From Muscardinus avellanarius (taxonomy: Eukaryota; Chordata; Mammalia; Rodentia; Gliridae): a stretch of 64,000 bases of DNA. The notes under the pieces are model-generated. The model did not search any database. It was not told the origin of the DNA and saw only the letters and a program-made list of their open reading frames with translations. Within the stretch, counting starts at the first letter, position 1, and each line of letters opens with the position of its first letter. Where the stretch lies: positions 88,446,093-88,510,092 of the forward strand of contig OY726560.1 of assembly GCA_963383645.1 (NCBI GenBank), given 5' to 3'. The translations under genes and the position numbers were made by a program. Positions 1 through 11,787 of the stretch are shown in pieces.

Positions 1-1149
1 ACAAGCAGACACCTGTTTGTCAAATCTGCCCAAGGTGTGTGCTAATTTCAAGTAGATTTTTAAAAAATGGCTGTTGCCATTAAGAATTTAGATATTTTAC
101 ATAAAATTCTGCTTTGTGGTTTCTCTTTTATAAAATATTGAAAGATGAAAATGGAATTTGCCTGCTTTGATGTTGCAATCAGTAGCTGGAACAAAACAGC
201 AACTGCTCTCATTAGAAGAGGCACGAGTGCCACCGCGTTCTTCCTTCGGCCTCAGAGTCCACTCACTGGTGTTCCCTGGAGGACTTGAATTTGCCCCCAT
301 CCGCACAGCGACTGAGATCTTGGCCTCTAAAGGTTGAGAGGCCAGTGTTACAATCCTTGTACTGTACTATTCGCAAATGAAAATTCATATTATTTGATTC
401 ATTGCTGACATCACAACATTGCAGGGCACCAAGCAGCAGGCATTGCTTACTGGCTCCAGGGTGTCTCATTATGAAAGGCGTTCTGTTTGTTTTAGTCTTG
501 GCCTTCAGGGCTAAAGACACACTTTTCCTCTGCTCTGCAAGAAATGTGAATTGAGGGAATTACCAGGAATAGTAGAAGGTCTAACATGCCACTGGAAAAA
601 GTCTGTGCATTACTGAAAAGACTGCAGATGGCTCCTTCGAAACAGTGGGGATGCCATACCAGTAGCACTAGGCTTCTATTTTTATGCCTGAGTTTTTAAA
701 ACCGTTACTCCATGTTTTCAAGTCTTAAAATGCATGATTCTCACACAACGCAGATTGGCAATGGCAGAGAGACTGATCTTATGGTAGAGGTGTGCAGTCT
801 TACCATGGCTCTAGCCAGACAGTGAGTAGTGCAAGAGTTGGTACCCAGAGCTAACTGGCTTTTGAGGGCTTTTGAGGGCTTGTCTTCAGGTTCCCACTGA
901 GCTCTGCATTTTTCCTTGTTCACACTCGGTATTAATGGAGGAGGGGCTAGTGTGCATTTCCAGGGAGCCCAGGAGCCTCCATGCACACACCCTGGAGGGA
1001 TGAAGAGAATGTCTGTTCTTTGCTCATTTGGGGCTCGTAGCGAAGCCATGTAGGCAGAGGAAGCCTGCTCATGAACAGTCTGACAGCCTGAGTCTGGGAC
1101 CTGCTGCTGCTGCTTAGGGCCTGCATAGCCCAGGATAATTTATTTAAAT
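1..1149. other. No recognised gene or repeat
   Basis: About 1.1 kb where I see no recognisable repeat, RNA gene or convincing exon. Only short open frames occur. A small tandem duplication of a 10-11 bp unit (ttttgagggc) lies near 860-882. Confidence 0.5.
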
Positions 1150-1275
1150 TATCTTTGATTCTATTATTTCATCTATAAAGTGGGGTAACAGTGCCTCCTT
1201 CACAAAGGGCTACGTGAGAAAATTGCTCCTAAACGTTTAGGTAAGCACTCAGTGAGTAGGGCTGTCAGTGGCTTT
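1150..1275 (+). repeat. MIR SINE fossil
   Basis: The sequence reads like the MIR core in sense direction: a 'tttcatctataaagtgggg' block is followed by a short purine-rich spacer, then 'taagcactcagtgagtag' at the place of the MIR 3' motif. It is heavily diverged, as expected of a mammal-wide repeat. Confidence 0.55.
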
Positions 1276-1419
1276 TCAGCATGATTAATCACACACTCCT
1301 GGTCTCATGGACCTGAGACTCTGCTAGAGCTTATATGGGCAAAATTTTATGTTTATCTATTATGCAACTATTGAGAGTTTGAGTATATTGTTCTGAATCT
1401 TTACTTTGATTCTTACTCA

Positions 1420-1485
1420 GTGACATAGGCATCTTACAAACTTTCTTTTGCTCACTCTCCGTATCTATCAAATAGGGACAATAAT
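1420..1485 (+). repeat. MIR fragment
   Basis: A short block resembles the MIR core (cactctccgtatctatc, then aaatagggacaataat). It is cut off by the SINE that follows at about 1492. Confidence 0.4.
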
Positions 1486-1491
1486 AAAACA

Positions 1492-1640
1492 TACTTGAGG
1501 AGGCCGAAACAAGAGAATCATAGGTTCAACTTAGTGAGTTGCTCAGCAACCGAGCAGACCCTACTTCACACTGCTTCAAAAGAAAAACTAGTGTACCCAG
1601 AATGGAAAACCCCTGGGTTTAATCCCCAGTGCCACAAAAA
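1492..1640 (+). mobile_element. Older-type B1-dID SINE, degraded
   Basis: This is a sense copy, recognisable by 'gaggaggccgaaacaagag' and 'cataggttcaac' in the B1-like part and 'cccctgggtttaatcccc' in the ID-like tail. The head is missing and the middle is scrambled. The tail ends in a short A-run. Confidence 0.6.
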
Positions 1641-1719
1641 AGAAAGTCATACCTGTCATTTCTGTCTCAAAGTAAAGACAATAATGGTAAACAAGAAAAG
1701 ATAATATATACTAACTTTT

Positions 1720-1840
1720 GATGTTTTAATTTATTTAAGCCTCATAATCAACTATAAGGTAATTTTATCATTATATCCATTTTATAAATGAGGATATTAA
1801 GGCATAGGAGATAAAATTCAAGAGATCAGTTATTATCAGT
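1720..1840 (-). repeat. MIR fossil
   Basis: 'atccattttataaatgagg' followed by 'aaggcatagg' is the antisense MIR core (Pu-Y swap of the 'cctcatctgtaaaatgg' motif), preceded by 'taagcctcataatcaac'. Confidence 0.5.
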
Positions 1841-1849
1841 TGTTATGGT

Positions 1850-2400
1850 TATTATCATTCATAAGAGAAACATCTTTCCAGTTCACTGTGATTAAAGTCA
1901 TGATTTTTACATTCTTTGGAATAATTCCATTCTGTCCAGCTTTCTGTTTGTGGAGGTTTAGTTATTATTTTGGCATGCCTAGGAAGCATCAGCTTTGAAA
2001 CTCTTCACATTTTTACAAAGGAAGTTGTCTGCCTGCTAATGTTAGCTCTGAAATAAATTTTATATCCTTCTATGCACTTGACAGATTTAACTGAAATGCT
2101 GAGAGAGCAAGACCGTCAGGCCAGCCCCTGAGACTAGGAATAAGTTTTTGGACAGTGCACTTTGGTGGGTAGAGGGTTATGTCAAATGAGATAAGACAAG
2201 GTAGGTATATCCAACCTGTTGAATCTCTAATCAATTTTTGAGCAGACTTACCTATGACGAAAACTCCAAGTAACAGCATACTGGGATAAAATGAGTAGAT
2301 TGCCAAGAATAACATCCACAGTTAATGTTCTGTTTAAACCACAGAGAAAGCATGCTGTTTCTAGGCCTCGCTCATTCTCTCTCCATTGTTAGGTCTGTGA
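1850..2400. other. No recognised gene or repeat
   Basis: Roughly 550 bp of AT-rich sequence with no repeat, RNA gene or exon-like structure that I can recognise. Confidence 0.4.
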
Positions 2401-2905
2401 TCAAAGGCCAGCTTCTCCGTGAGACCCTCCTGTCTAGGATGTTTCTAATCGCACTCTCTCTCCACTCCTAAACACCCTGTAAGTGTGCCCTTGCTTCACT
2501 TTCCTCCATAGCACGGATCCCTGTCTGTAGACTACACATTTGACTTATTTAGGATCTATTTTTCCACCTGTGGTATAGTGGAACCTTTTTACACTAGTTT
2601 GCAAGAGAAGATTGCTTAACATTCAGAAATTTTGCAAGCTGGTTGTCATGGTAGAAATATTTACACCATGAAAACTGGTATATGGGTTTCTTTTTTCCCC
2701 AAAGAGGTTGTTTTCCAGCACATCAGTGACCTCTCCCTACAAATGTAAGTTTCGCGAAAGACAAGATTGTTGTGTTTTGTTCACTGAAACAAGCGGAAGC
2801 TCACGAGTGCCCCTCATGTGGCCATGCGATTGGCCACCACAGCTGCTTTTCTGGGTGCATGAGCCACTGACTTAGGCAGGGAGCACTCATTGCTGAATGA
2901 GTTTT
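2400..2905 (+). repeat. L2 LINE 3' end, fossil
   Basis: The order of motifs follows the L2 3' end: 'tctccgtgagaccctcctg', then 'cctccatagcacggatccc', 'tttgacttattta', 'aatgtaagtt...gacaagattgt', 'ttttgttcactg' and finally 'gctgaatgag'. It is highly diverged, with insertions. No reading frame survives. Confidence 0.55.
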
Positions 2906-4454
2906 CCTATATCCTGGTGGAGAATTCAGTCATGGAACTTGGAGACCAAGCCTAGAGTTGCACATTTCTCCCTTCTTCACTCCAAACTTTGACTTTGAGT
3001 CAATTAAAAAAAAAAAGTCTTCTAGCTAGACTTAATAAGTCAAACTTCTCATTCCTTACGTCACTAAAATGGAAAAAAAAAACTAAAAATATGTAAACAG
3101 AAGCCTGAAAAAAGAAAACTCATTGCATATGCCATGAGGAAGTTAAAACCTTTTGGCTTGCACTCACTTTTCTTTCCATCAGCTTAGATTTTTACTTATA
3201 AGTCTCCGCAAACAAGAGTGAGACCTAATTTTTAGTTCAGTTGTTCATGATTGCATGTTTTATCATATAGTATTGTCAATTGCTGGAGACTACAGTACCT
3301 GGTGTCACGACCTCTGAGATTGCCTTAATGTACCTCTGCTTCTGTAAGGAAAATAGAAAGAACGACTATGGGTAGGGTTGGAAATAGACCACCTAAACTA
3401 TAATCAAGAGTTTCTTGTTGCTGTTGTTCCTCTGAATTCCCTCATTGGTTTCTTTGTTTTTTTTTTTTAATGGTTTACACTGTTTTCAACCAGGTCCTAT
3501 TTGGCGTCAGCTTTGCTTTGCTTTTTCTTTTACAAAAGTTGGCTGCTGGTGGGTCTCGGGTCCCTACTTCGTTTTTCTTACCCTTTGGGAGAAGAGGTGA
3601 CTGCAAGCAGATAATACAGTTCTTCTCTTCGGTACCTTTAAGTAAATTTGTGTCATTTGACAACACTTGGAAGCATGATCTCTTCTGGAGAAGTGCTCTG
3701 TGCTGCCCCGAGTCAGGCAGCTCTGGAGAGCCCGTCCTCACCCCTCTAGGCCGACTGTCCCAGGTCGGAGCACCTGCTTTCACCAGGACACAAACGACTG
3801 GCCTGCTCTCGTGGGACTAATCCCTTACTTTTCAAATCTCACAGATTATACTGCTTGCCTGGCTGGACCTGAAAGAGTTTTTCTACCTACTCCGTGCATT
3901 TGTCTGCGATTACTCTCTCAATGTTATTTAATAAGACTGCAATGCTGTGAATCCCCGAGCCTTCTGAAAAGGTTGCTTGGGCTTCATTATGTTTATCTCA
4001 CTCTCTTCTAATCTTCCTCTTGCCTTGATTAAGCAAAGAGCTGTAAAGGTTGAGGGAGCAATGATTTGTAAATTCGGTACATTAACAAAAAGAGAGAAGC
4101 GCCACCTGGAAGACTTCATTCTGTTTGATCAAGGCATCAGTATGCCCATTAAATGAATTCTCTTTGAAAAATTTTTACATTTTTGTTTTATCCTCATTCT
4201 TCAAAGAATGGAGAAGGGCAAGAGAAAAACTGTACTTCAGAAGTACTAAGACTGTGTCAGAACCTAATCTGAATTTAGAATTAAGCCTTTTTCTAATAGT
4301 CTATATATGCATTAATGTGGCCAGCTATGCATGTGCAGAAAGAATGACTTGGTACAAAAAACAGATACACTGGAAATAATTTTAAATGATTTCCTAGGAC
4401 ATCAAATCATTTACTTCCAGAAGAGTCCTAGACTTCTTAGCACAATAGCTGAGG
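2906..4454. other. No recognised gene; unassigned sequence
   Basis: About 1.5 kb with no repeat that I can name. There is one open stretch of 116 codons around 3470-3820 (+), with an overlapping antisense frame. It lacks splice-site context or any recognisable domain, so I read it as chance. Confidence 0.45.
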
Positions 4455-4575
4455 ATTCAGGCCTAGCAGAGTGGTAGATTTAGAATCAAAAGACCTATTC
4501 TCCAATCCTGGCTCCTCTCTTACCAGCCGTGTGAACTTTCTGGAACTCAGTTTCCTGATTTGTAAAAAGTTTGTG
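4455..4575 (+). repeat. MIR fossil
   Basis: Sense MIR order: 'agagtggtag', then 'gacctattctccaatcctgg', 'gtgtgaactttctggaac' and 'cagtttcctgatttgtaaaa'. This is one of the clearer MIR copies in the window. Confidence 0.65.
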
Positions 4576-4750
4576 GAAGACCACATTCCAAGTTTGATCA
4601 TTTAAAATTGGTCCATCTCTAAAATCCTTACTGATAAAGCCTTACCCGTCGGCTCATTTATTCTCACTCATCCATGGTTTGACACTCTTTATTCCGTACC
4701 CCTTCACCTCGTCCTTTCCTCTCGGCCTATTATTAGATAACAATTTTCGT

Positions 4751-4960
4751 TGTTTTATTTTATTTTATTTATTTGTTTATTTTGGACTAAGGATGTCCTG
4801 AGCTATGCCCCAGCCCTGTTTTATATTTATTTTGAAACAGGGCTTTGCTAAGTCACTGGGAGTCTTGCTAAGTTGCTGAGGCTGGTCTCGAACTTGTGAT
4901 CCTCCACTCTCAGCCTCTCAAGGACTGGGATTCCAGGTATATAACACCACACCCAGCTGA
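4751..4960 (-). mobile_element. Older-type B1-dID SINE
   Basis: Antisense copy with a TTTA/TTTAT-rich tail on the left, then 'tgccccagccctg', 'tttgaaacagggctttgc', 'gttgctgaggctggtctc' and 'caccacacccagct' at the head. It interrupts sequence on both sides that weakly resembles an L2 3' end (about 4640-4745 and 4975-5150). Confidence 0.85.
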
Positions 4961-5164
4961 TCTTCTTGGCATCACTTCTTTTCCTTCCTGACTCCCACCT
5001 TCAGAACCACCTTACTGCTATTTCTACTTCCCGGCTTAGACTTCCTTTATGGACAGAGATTATATCTCATAGTGCCCTGGAATCCCTCACGATTCTTAAA
5101 ACGAGGCCAGCTACACGTGAGATAACAGCTTAGTGACATTGAGGATGATAGAAAAGTGAATTAA

Positions 5165-6130
5165 ATTAAAGCATTTAGCATGACTCCATTCTCACCAGTA
5201 CAATGTGATTTATTTTGTGAAAGTGAAAACAAAGCAAAGCGAAGGAAGGAAGCAAAGGAACAAAATCCTGTTCCAAACAAACGCCGTACATAACAGGCTG
5301 CTCGTGAACCTTGTTGTTGATGTCAGGGAAAAAAGCTTTTATGAAGTTGTCCTAATGGATGTTTTCATTAGTACATATTAAAGTTATTAATAAAAACACA
5401 GGAGTGCTTAAAACGAATGCCTGGAGGCCTTGTGAAATGGCTTTGATTGGGTAATGCAATACATTATGTGTTATCAGGAAAAAAGTAACGTTGCTCTGGC
5501 AAAACTAAGTCCTTCAGAGGTCAACATCACATTTGAAGATGACTGGCATATTAAAACATCCACACAGGCTATTTCTTTCTATCTAACACTTCTGATCCTT
5601 TTAACAATAAGAAGTGGACAACGGAACCTGAGATTTGTTGTAATTGTTGTTAATGCATACATTAAAGAGAATGTATTAAATGAAGTACTTCTGCTTTTAA
5701 ATGTAAGTCAGTGGGCAGTCTTTGTAGCCAGTCCATTTAAGTGAACGCTGTGTACCCTACAGTGCCCTGTTCCGTTCCCGTGATGGACTGAGTGTGCCCC
5801 TAGTCTTCCCTGGGTCAGGTTAAGAGAGGACAGATGTGAAAGGCGGCTCATTCTAGACCCCATTCGTCCTCAGAATTAGACCCCTCCATGAGCCCTTACA
5901 TTGGCTTCGAGTTGCTGAATCCAAGCCACCATGTGTGGGATTGACTCCAAACAAACCAGTCCTTAAAATGGGGCCACATCCCAGTGTCATCCTGGGTTTT
6001 CAGCTGCTTAGACTCTAAGTCATGTGATAGTTTAACTCAGATTCCTCATTCCTTCTCTTTCTTTTAGCTGAGCAAAACAAAACCCTAATAATTATTTCCT
6101 TTCTTTCTCGTTTCCTCTTTACATTATCCC
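5165..6130. other. Unique AT-rich block, possible conserved non-coding element
   Basis: No repeat is recognisable for almost 1 kb, which is unusual for this window. It contains homeodomain-type AT cores (attagtac, gttattaata, ttaatgcata) and CRE-like and octamer-like words (tgatgtcagg, taatgcaat). A 96-codon open frame at 5454-5744 (+) has no recognisable domain. Calling this regulatory is inference only. Confidence 0.25.
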
Positions 6131-6147
6131 TCCTGTTATTCACTGAT

Positions 6148-6345
6148 TTATTTTTGGTAATGAGAATTGAACCCAGGGGCGTTCCACCTCTGAGCTAGAC
6201 CCCCAGCTCTATTTTATCTTTTGTTTTGAAACAGAGTCTAAGTTGTAGAGTGTCTCGCTAGCTGTTGACACTGTTCTCAAACTTGAGGTCCTCATGTCTC
6301 TGCCTCACTAATACTGGAATTACAGGTGTGTGCCACCACACCCAT
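6148..6345 (-). mobile_element. Older-type B1-dID SINE
   Basis: Antisense copy: 'gagaattgaacccagggg', 'gagctagacccccagctc', 'ttgttttgaaacagagtc', and at the head 'gtgtgccaccacaccc'. The middle (B1 part) is diverged. Confidence 0.85.
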
Positions 6346-6349
6346 CTTC

Positions 6350-7130
6350 CCCTTTCTATTTTACTAATAGATGGCTTTCAAATGGATATACGTGTGCTCT
6401 TAGATTTATGAATGAGGTTTTCTTCTAATAAGCCCTGGGCAAGTTGGCAGTAGCGTAAGTGGGAAGTGCACTGGATGCTCCTGAGCTACGCAGGACGCTG
6501 CAGATGGCAGCGCTTCTCCTGGTGGCCGCAGCCCATCTGGGAGCCCAGTGCACTGTGCTGTCCAGTGCAGCAAGAGTATATACCATGCATGCCATGTATC
6601 ACCCAGGAAAAGACCAAAAATCAAAATTCTTGCTCCAGTTTTTACTGAATGTATATCACTGTCACACCATGATGATGTCAAAAGGCTATGAGTTGGAATT
6701 GTAACTTTTCCAAGTCCAGGACCTTTTGTATAGAAAAGAGATTGTACCCAACTTTCATGGTTTTGGAAATCTTTATCTTTAAGGGTAGAACAAGCCATGA
6801 GTTAATTTTCTCATTGGTTTAAGTCAGAACAAAAATGAGTATGTTTGATGGTAACAAGTTAAATTTATGACTACAGAAAAGTATAGAATGCTCTGTGTTC
6901 TTGAAAATTATATGGTATGAGTTGCATACAAATTAGAATTCCTTTTCCAAGAGAATGTTTCCTCTTGTTTCATTATTCAGATGTTTCAGTCCTTCAGATC
7001 CCCTGGTGAACTGAGAGCAACAAAATATTGTTTATAGTCTCTTGTTCTAGGGAAGCCTCTTAGCCACTTTTGAAAATCAGAGGCCTTATTAGTACGAGCA
7101 TGGCTGTTTCTATAGCACTTGTATTGTCAG
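6350..7130. other. No recognised gene or repeat
   Basis: About 780 bp with opposing short open frames around 6406-6798. The segment 6459-6600 is GC-richer but shows no domain, splice structure or CpG island. Possibly an unrecognised old repeat. Confidence 0.35.
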
Positions 7131-7575
7131 GGCTCTCCAGGAAAACATCAAGGAATCATTTCTTGCATCTGGGAAGCTGAGAAATCACACGATCAGCTGA
7201 TGGTATGATTGAAATCTGAGTCTGAAGGACTGAAAACCAGGAGAGCCAATGGTCCAAGTTCCCAGCCAGGATGTGATGGTGTTAGATTCCAGAAGAGCTG
7301 ATGCTTCTGTCCAAGCAAAGAGGCCAGAAAAGACCAGCGTCCTGGATCAAGCCAGCAGGCAGCAGGAGTCCTCTAGTACTCTGCTTTTTTGTTCTGCTCA
7401 GGTCTTCACTGATTGGCTGTGACTCCTCCACCTGAGGGCAGTGGAGCTGCTTTGCTGAGCCCAATTCAAATGTTCATCTCATCCAGAAGCATCCTCACAG
7501 ATACACCTAGAATAATGTTTGACCAAATGTCTGGGGACCCCAGGACAAGTTGACAATGAAATTATTTATCACAAC
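7131..7575 (-). repeat. Ancient mammal-wide repeat, copy 1 (family not named)
   Basis: This copy is the reverse complement of the element at 20025-20765. It starts 'gtattgtcagggctctccag' and passes 'gaaggactgaaaaccagg', 'gcttttttgttctgctcagg', 'ttcaaatgttcatctcatcc' and 'agaataatgtttgaccaaat'. It ends near 'gacaatgaaattatttatca'. I recognise it as a common placental repeat but cannot name the family safely. Confidence 0.6.
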
Positions 7576-7734
7576 ACACTGTATTATAGTAAACTATATG
7601 AAGGAACCAGAGTAAGAACCCCAAAGTAAAAATATTGAAGTGTTTATTGGAAATAAGAACTCAGTTTACCAACTTCGGAATTTTCCTGCTGTCATTGCTT
7701 ACCTTTAACAGACCTATAACAGAAGAGGAGGCGA

Positions 7735-7905
7735 GCCAGGCAGGATGGTGCGATTCCAGTAACTGGGAGGCAGAGACTAGAGGATGGCAAGTTTGAGGCC
7801 AGCATGCTGTAGCTTAGTGAAACTCTGTTCAAAAGTGGGGCGAGGGGGGGAAGGTCAGTGGTAGAATGCCCCCGGCTTCCATCCCAGTATTAAAGAAAAG
7901 AAAAT
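7735..7905 (+). mobile_element. Older-type B1-dID SINE
   Basis: Sense copy: 'gccaggcaggatggtgcg', 'aactgggaggcagagac', 'tttgaggccagcatgctg', 'agtggtagaatgcccccgg' and a short A-rich tail. A G-rich run (gcgaggggggga) replaces part of the ID half. Confidence 0.8.
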
Positions 7906-8019
7906 GTGCTTTATAAACAGAACTTTGTAGATTTGGATAGAATACATCTAATAGAAGGGGAATCACTTGCCCTTCAAGCTAATGATAATAGTACAGATAG
8001 CAAGTAGGATACACGGGTT

Positions 8020-8260
8020 AATTTGATTCTTACAACAGGCCCATAAGGGTGGTTTCATTGCTTTAATCATCTTACAAATGAAAAGTCTGAAGTGAGAGCA
8101 GCCGCTGCCAGCGTAAGGTCCCGAGCAGAGCGGCCTGCTAAGTGGCAGAGCAGGCTTTTGAGCGCTGGGGTCGGCGTCTTGAAGGTGAGGTCATGACTGG
8201 GAGGCCCAGGGCCTCGGGCCTCGAGGTCAGAGCCCCGCTCTCTGTTTAATGCTACTCTGC
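8020..8260 (-). repeat. MIR fossil, GC-rich copy
   Basis: Antisense MIR: 'ttcttacaacaggcccataa', 'catcttacaaatgaaaag', 'gctaagtggcagagcagg' and 'cttttgagcgctgggg'. The segment 8100-8240 keeps several CpGs and is GC-rich, but is too small for a CpG island and has no promoter motif. Confidence 0.55.
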
Positions 8261-9072
8261 AGTGCTCTTGAAATTCGTTTTTTTTTTAAGCAAGCAGTCC
8301 CACCCTTTCATTTTGCACTGAGCCCTGCAAATGAAATGGCCTGTCCTATCTCCATGGCCGCACACATCCAGCCACCGCCTGTACCTCTCTCCAGAGGGTC
8401 TCCCTGAGTCACCACCTCTCACCCCCAGCCCGGGACGCTGCTGGCTCGGCCCTGCCACACGCTGGCAGGCGCCCCTTCTGAATTGCTTGCTGGACTGACG
8501 CTTTCATAAAAGACCAAGACCTCAAAAGCTGCCTTTGAGTTTCTTGACTGGCCAAGTGCCATGTAACAGGAAAGAAAACTACTTGATGTCCAGTAGCCTC
8601 CTTCTGGTTTTCATTTCTTCTAAACATATTAAATTCTATTTTGATTTCTACGCATGGAGGCACTGCGTGCTATTCCTTACCATGTTCTCATGGGTTTCAT
8701 TCTATTTAGACTAAACTTAAAATACATTGTTTTTCTATTTTATTATTAATAATGAACACTTATTTAGTGTTGGGCAGTTGGTGCAAAGTCATTTTTCTAC
8801 CTAATCCAATTCTTTACGATCTAAGTGCAGAACATCGGCTTTGGAGCTGGGGTGTTGGCTGCTCCAAGGATGTTTCTGTTTTCTCATTCTTTTCTTCATC
8901 TTAAAGCATTCAAGCTTTTCCTTTCTAATTAAAGAGTTGAGAAATGAAGTGGTGTGTGTTTGAAATTTACTTTTATCAAACTCTAAAATCAATTTTTGTT
9001 TCAAGCCTAACAGAAGGCAGAAATCATCTTAGATTTTTAGATTGAGACAGTTTCTTTTCATTAAAAATACGT

Positions 9073-9135
9073 TTTTTTTAACTTTGTTAAATAAACTCCT
9101 ATTGGTGCACTATAATCTCACAACACAGAGATTAT
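9073..9135 (-). mobile_element. LINE-1 3' terminal fragment
   Basis: 'ctcctattggtgcactataa' resembles the 3' end of the sciuromorph LINE-1 in antisense, as in the longer copies at 11788 and 47146. Only about 60 bp is recognisable. Confidence 0.4.
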
Positions 9136-9190
9136 AAATAATTCACAGAAATTCAGAGTAATAGGAATATAAGTGCACACTTATTGGTGG

Positions 9191-9198
9191 CTTTCTAT

Positions 9199-9245
<47 letters not shown>

Positions 9246-9323
9246 TTTTGAGTTACTGGGAATTGAACCCAGGGGCACTCTACCTCCGAGGTACAGCCCC
9301 TGACCAATTTTTAATTTTTTAGT

Positions 9324-9362
<39 letters not shown>

Positions 9363-9676
9363 TTTTAGGTAGTACTGGGGATGGAACCCTTCTTGGGCTA
9401 CACTTCCAGACCTATTTTATATTTTTATTTGGAAACAGGGTCTCTTAAGCCAGCACGGCTGGCTTCGAACCTGCGCGATCCTCCTGTCTCTGCCTTCCAA
9501 GCGCGGGGATTACAAGCGTGCGCCACCACACCTGGCTTATTTTTATTTTGAAACAGGGCTTCACTAAGTTGCGGAGAGCTTCACTAAGTAGCTGAGGCTG
9601 GTTGTGAACCTTCGATCCTCCTGTCTTAGCCTCCCATGTACTGGGATCACAAACATGTGCCACCATGCCAGGCTGT
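9191..9676 (-). mobile_element. Older-type B1-dID SINE split by a nested SINE
   Basis: An antisense SINE has a long TTTA tail (9191-9249). Its ID half covers 9250-9310 (ttgaacccaggggcactc) and its B1 half 9538-9676 (gaaacagggcttcactaag ... gtgccaccatgccaggct). A young-type SINE lies between the two halves, in the A-rich linker. Confidence 0.85.
9320..9537 (-). mobile_element. Young-type B1-dID SINE, nested
   Basis: Antisense with its own TTTA-repeat tail (9320-9365), then 'tggaacccttcttgggctac', 'ctcttaagccagcacggc' and 'gcgcggggattacaagcg'. It ends 'gccaccacacctggct'. It retains many CpGs and is close to the other young copies, so it is later than its host SINE. Confidence 0.85.
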
Positions 9677-9689
9677 GTCTCTTTTGTTT

Positions 9690-11030
9690 TAAAATTTGTT
9701 CTATTTCATCACATTTTATCACAGTTTGGGGCTATTTTAGAAATCATCTTGTCTTACATATTTCTTGGGTGAATGCAATGATAGCCAGAGAGGTGTAAGG
9801 GGCTTGTTTTAACACTGCCTAGTCAGAGTGATGGACTAGCATGCAAATCCCTGGAATTTAAGTCCAGACCCTTTTATTACTCCACACAAATCTCTCTTGA
9901 TGCCCCAAATCACTAAGATTTCTTTTTTTTAATTTTCTGCCCATGATAAATATTTATATAGCCTTGAGCCTCAAGTTAAAGTTTAGCGTACCAAGGCCCT
10001 ATGAATATGAAAATGAGAATACTGGAGGGAAATATTAGCTTTTCAGTAAAAGGGCAACAGTGTTTTGAAATGCTCAATGTCATGTCTGAAAAAGTGTCTG
10101 CCTTTCCAATTAAATTCTTGTAACAAACAACAATGCCCCTGAATTGCTTTGGTAATTTTATAACCCAGTAACATAGTTTATAGAAATAAATTACTCAGCC
10201 AAAGGTATCAGTAAACTTATGTCAAATTAAATACACGGTGAAAATGATGTAACTGAATCTGTTGTTGTACTAAGGAACATCAGCAAGATTCTCTGTTAAA
10301 AGGAAATTTTTTTTCTCACTGTAGTGTTGGTATTTCGGTTGCTGGGATGGAGGGGCACTAATATAGGTTTGTGATAAAGGCAAATTGTGAACTACTTACT
10401 TGCCTTTGGCAAATCTCATGAGAATTCTTAGAAAAATGACAGTTGATTCCAAAGTGCTATATTATTAATATCCAAATAATTTTCTTTTAAAAATCTATGC
10501 ACACAGGCCATATTCCAGGGGTGTGATATGATTGTACTGACCAGGCTGCATAGCTTGTGATAAACTGTGTAAAGGAATTTTAAAGAAGTTGCCTCTGATA
10601 TGTTTTAAAAATAAAAGTTCTGATTAAATATTTCCTAAGAACTAATATAGAATCTTCCTAAAGGATATCCTATTTTCCCTCATTCTTCATTTCCAGTTTG
10701 CCTAATGTTTACAAGTTCAGTTCCATAATGCAAGAGACCTTTTAATATAATGCAAATTTCTTACTGGCCCAGGAATGACTTTTTGTTTCTGAGTCTGTTG
10801 TCCCACCCCACAGAGTAAAAGCAGTCAGTCCTGGTTGGGAAAAGAACCCCACAGATATGGAACAAAGAACATTCAAATGCGAGTCCTCCTTTGAACTCCT
10901 CAGATCACTGCATCAGTCTTCTTCAGTAAACTTCCTCTCCACTGATCACCACTGTGTGACCACATCCCTAAACAGACCCCAGGGGTCTCCAGTCAGCCAC
11001 CAGGAGGCATCCCAGGGCCAACTGCAGCTC
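9690..11030. other. No recognised gene or repeat
   Basis: About 1.3 kb of AT-rich sequence lacking identifiable repeats, RNA genes or open frames of note. Confidence 0.4.
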
Positions 11031-11039
11031 TAGTTTTGC

Positions 11040-11277
11040 TTTTGTTTTTATTTTCGCCCGTGATACTGAGGATTGAACCCAGGGGCATTCTACATCTGAA
11101 CTACACTACTCTGCTTCCATCCTGATTTTATTCATTTAGTTATTTTGTTTTGAGACAGGGTCTCACTAAGTTGCAGAGGGCCTCACTAAGTAGCTGAGGC
11201 TGGCCACGAATCTGTGAGCCTCCTGTCTCAGCCTCCCAAGTATTGGGATTACAAGCATGCGCCACCATGCCTGGCTA
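11040..11277 (-). mobile_element. Older-type B1-dID SINE
   Basis: Antisense copy: 'ttgaacccaggggcattc', 'gagacagggtctcactaag', 'ctcactaagtagctgaggc', 'acaagcatgcgccaccatgc'. Tail 'gcttttgtttttattttcgc' lies on the left. Confidence 0.9.
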
Positions 11278-11330
11278 GCTCTAGGTTAATATCCATTCTT
11301 TTACTTGTTGGGTGTCCTACCATCTGTGTC

Positions 11331-11642
11331 ACCATGTTAATTAATGTTATGTTTAGGTTTGGAATGTTCTCATGTGTTGAAAGCATGTCCCCAGTACAAG
11401 ATTCAGAGGCAGCAGCTGGAGGGAGCAGGTCCCTTGGGACATGGCCTCAATTTTTGTCCCCCCCATTGCCATGACTAAGAGTGTCTTTTCTGTGCCATGT
11501 GCCCTGCTACTCCAGTTTCTGCCTTGGGGCTGAGGGACCATGGCCCGAACCTCCTAAACTGTCCGTCCAAATAAACCTTTACTCCTCTAAGTTATTCTTG
11601 TTAGGTATTGTGGTCCCAGGGATGAAAAGGCTTACTACAACA
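11331..11642 (+). mobile_element. MaLR-type solo LTR, fossil
   Basis: The segment resembles a mammalian apparent LTR retrotransposon LTR: an internal 'catgtccccagtacaagatt' and a 3' part with a polyadenylation signal (aaataaacctttactcctct). It ends 'ggcttactacaaca'. No internal retroviral sequence is present. Confidence 0.55.
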
Positions 11643-11654
11643 GGCTTACTCCCT

Positions 11655-11766
11655 GAGCCTCAGTAACTTCTCTGAAATTGAGATAATAATATTAGGTTAG
11701 TCTCTGAGTTATTTCCCACACACACAGAGATAACAATATGAGGTTAATTCACAAATTATTTCCCAT
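11655..11766 (+). repeat. MIR fragment with a tandemly duplicated segment
   Basis: 'cctcagtaacttctctgaaa' then 'gagataataatattagg' resembles sense MIR. A segment of about 40 bp (11680-11719) is repeated in diverged form at 11727-11766; both units start 'gagataa' and end 'ttatttccca', joined by a CA run. Confidence 0.5.
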
Positions 11767-11787
11767 TATAAAGATATGTTATTTGTT

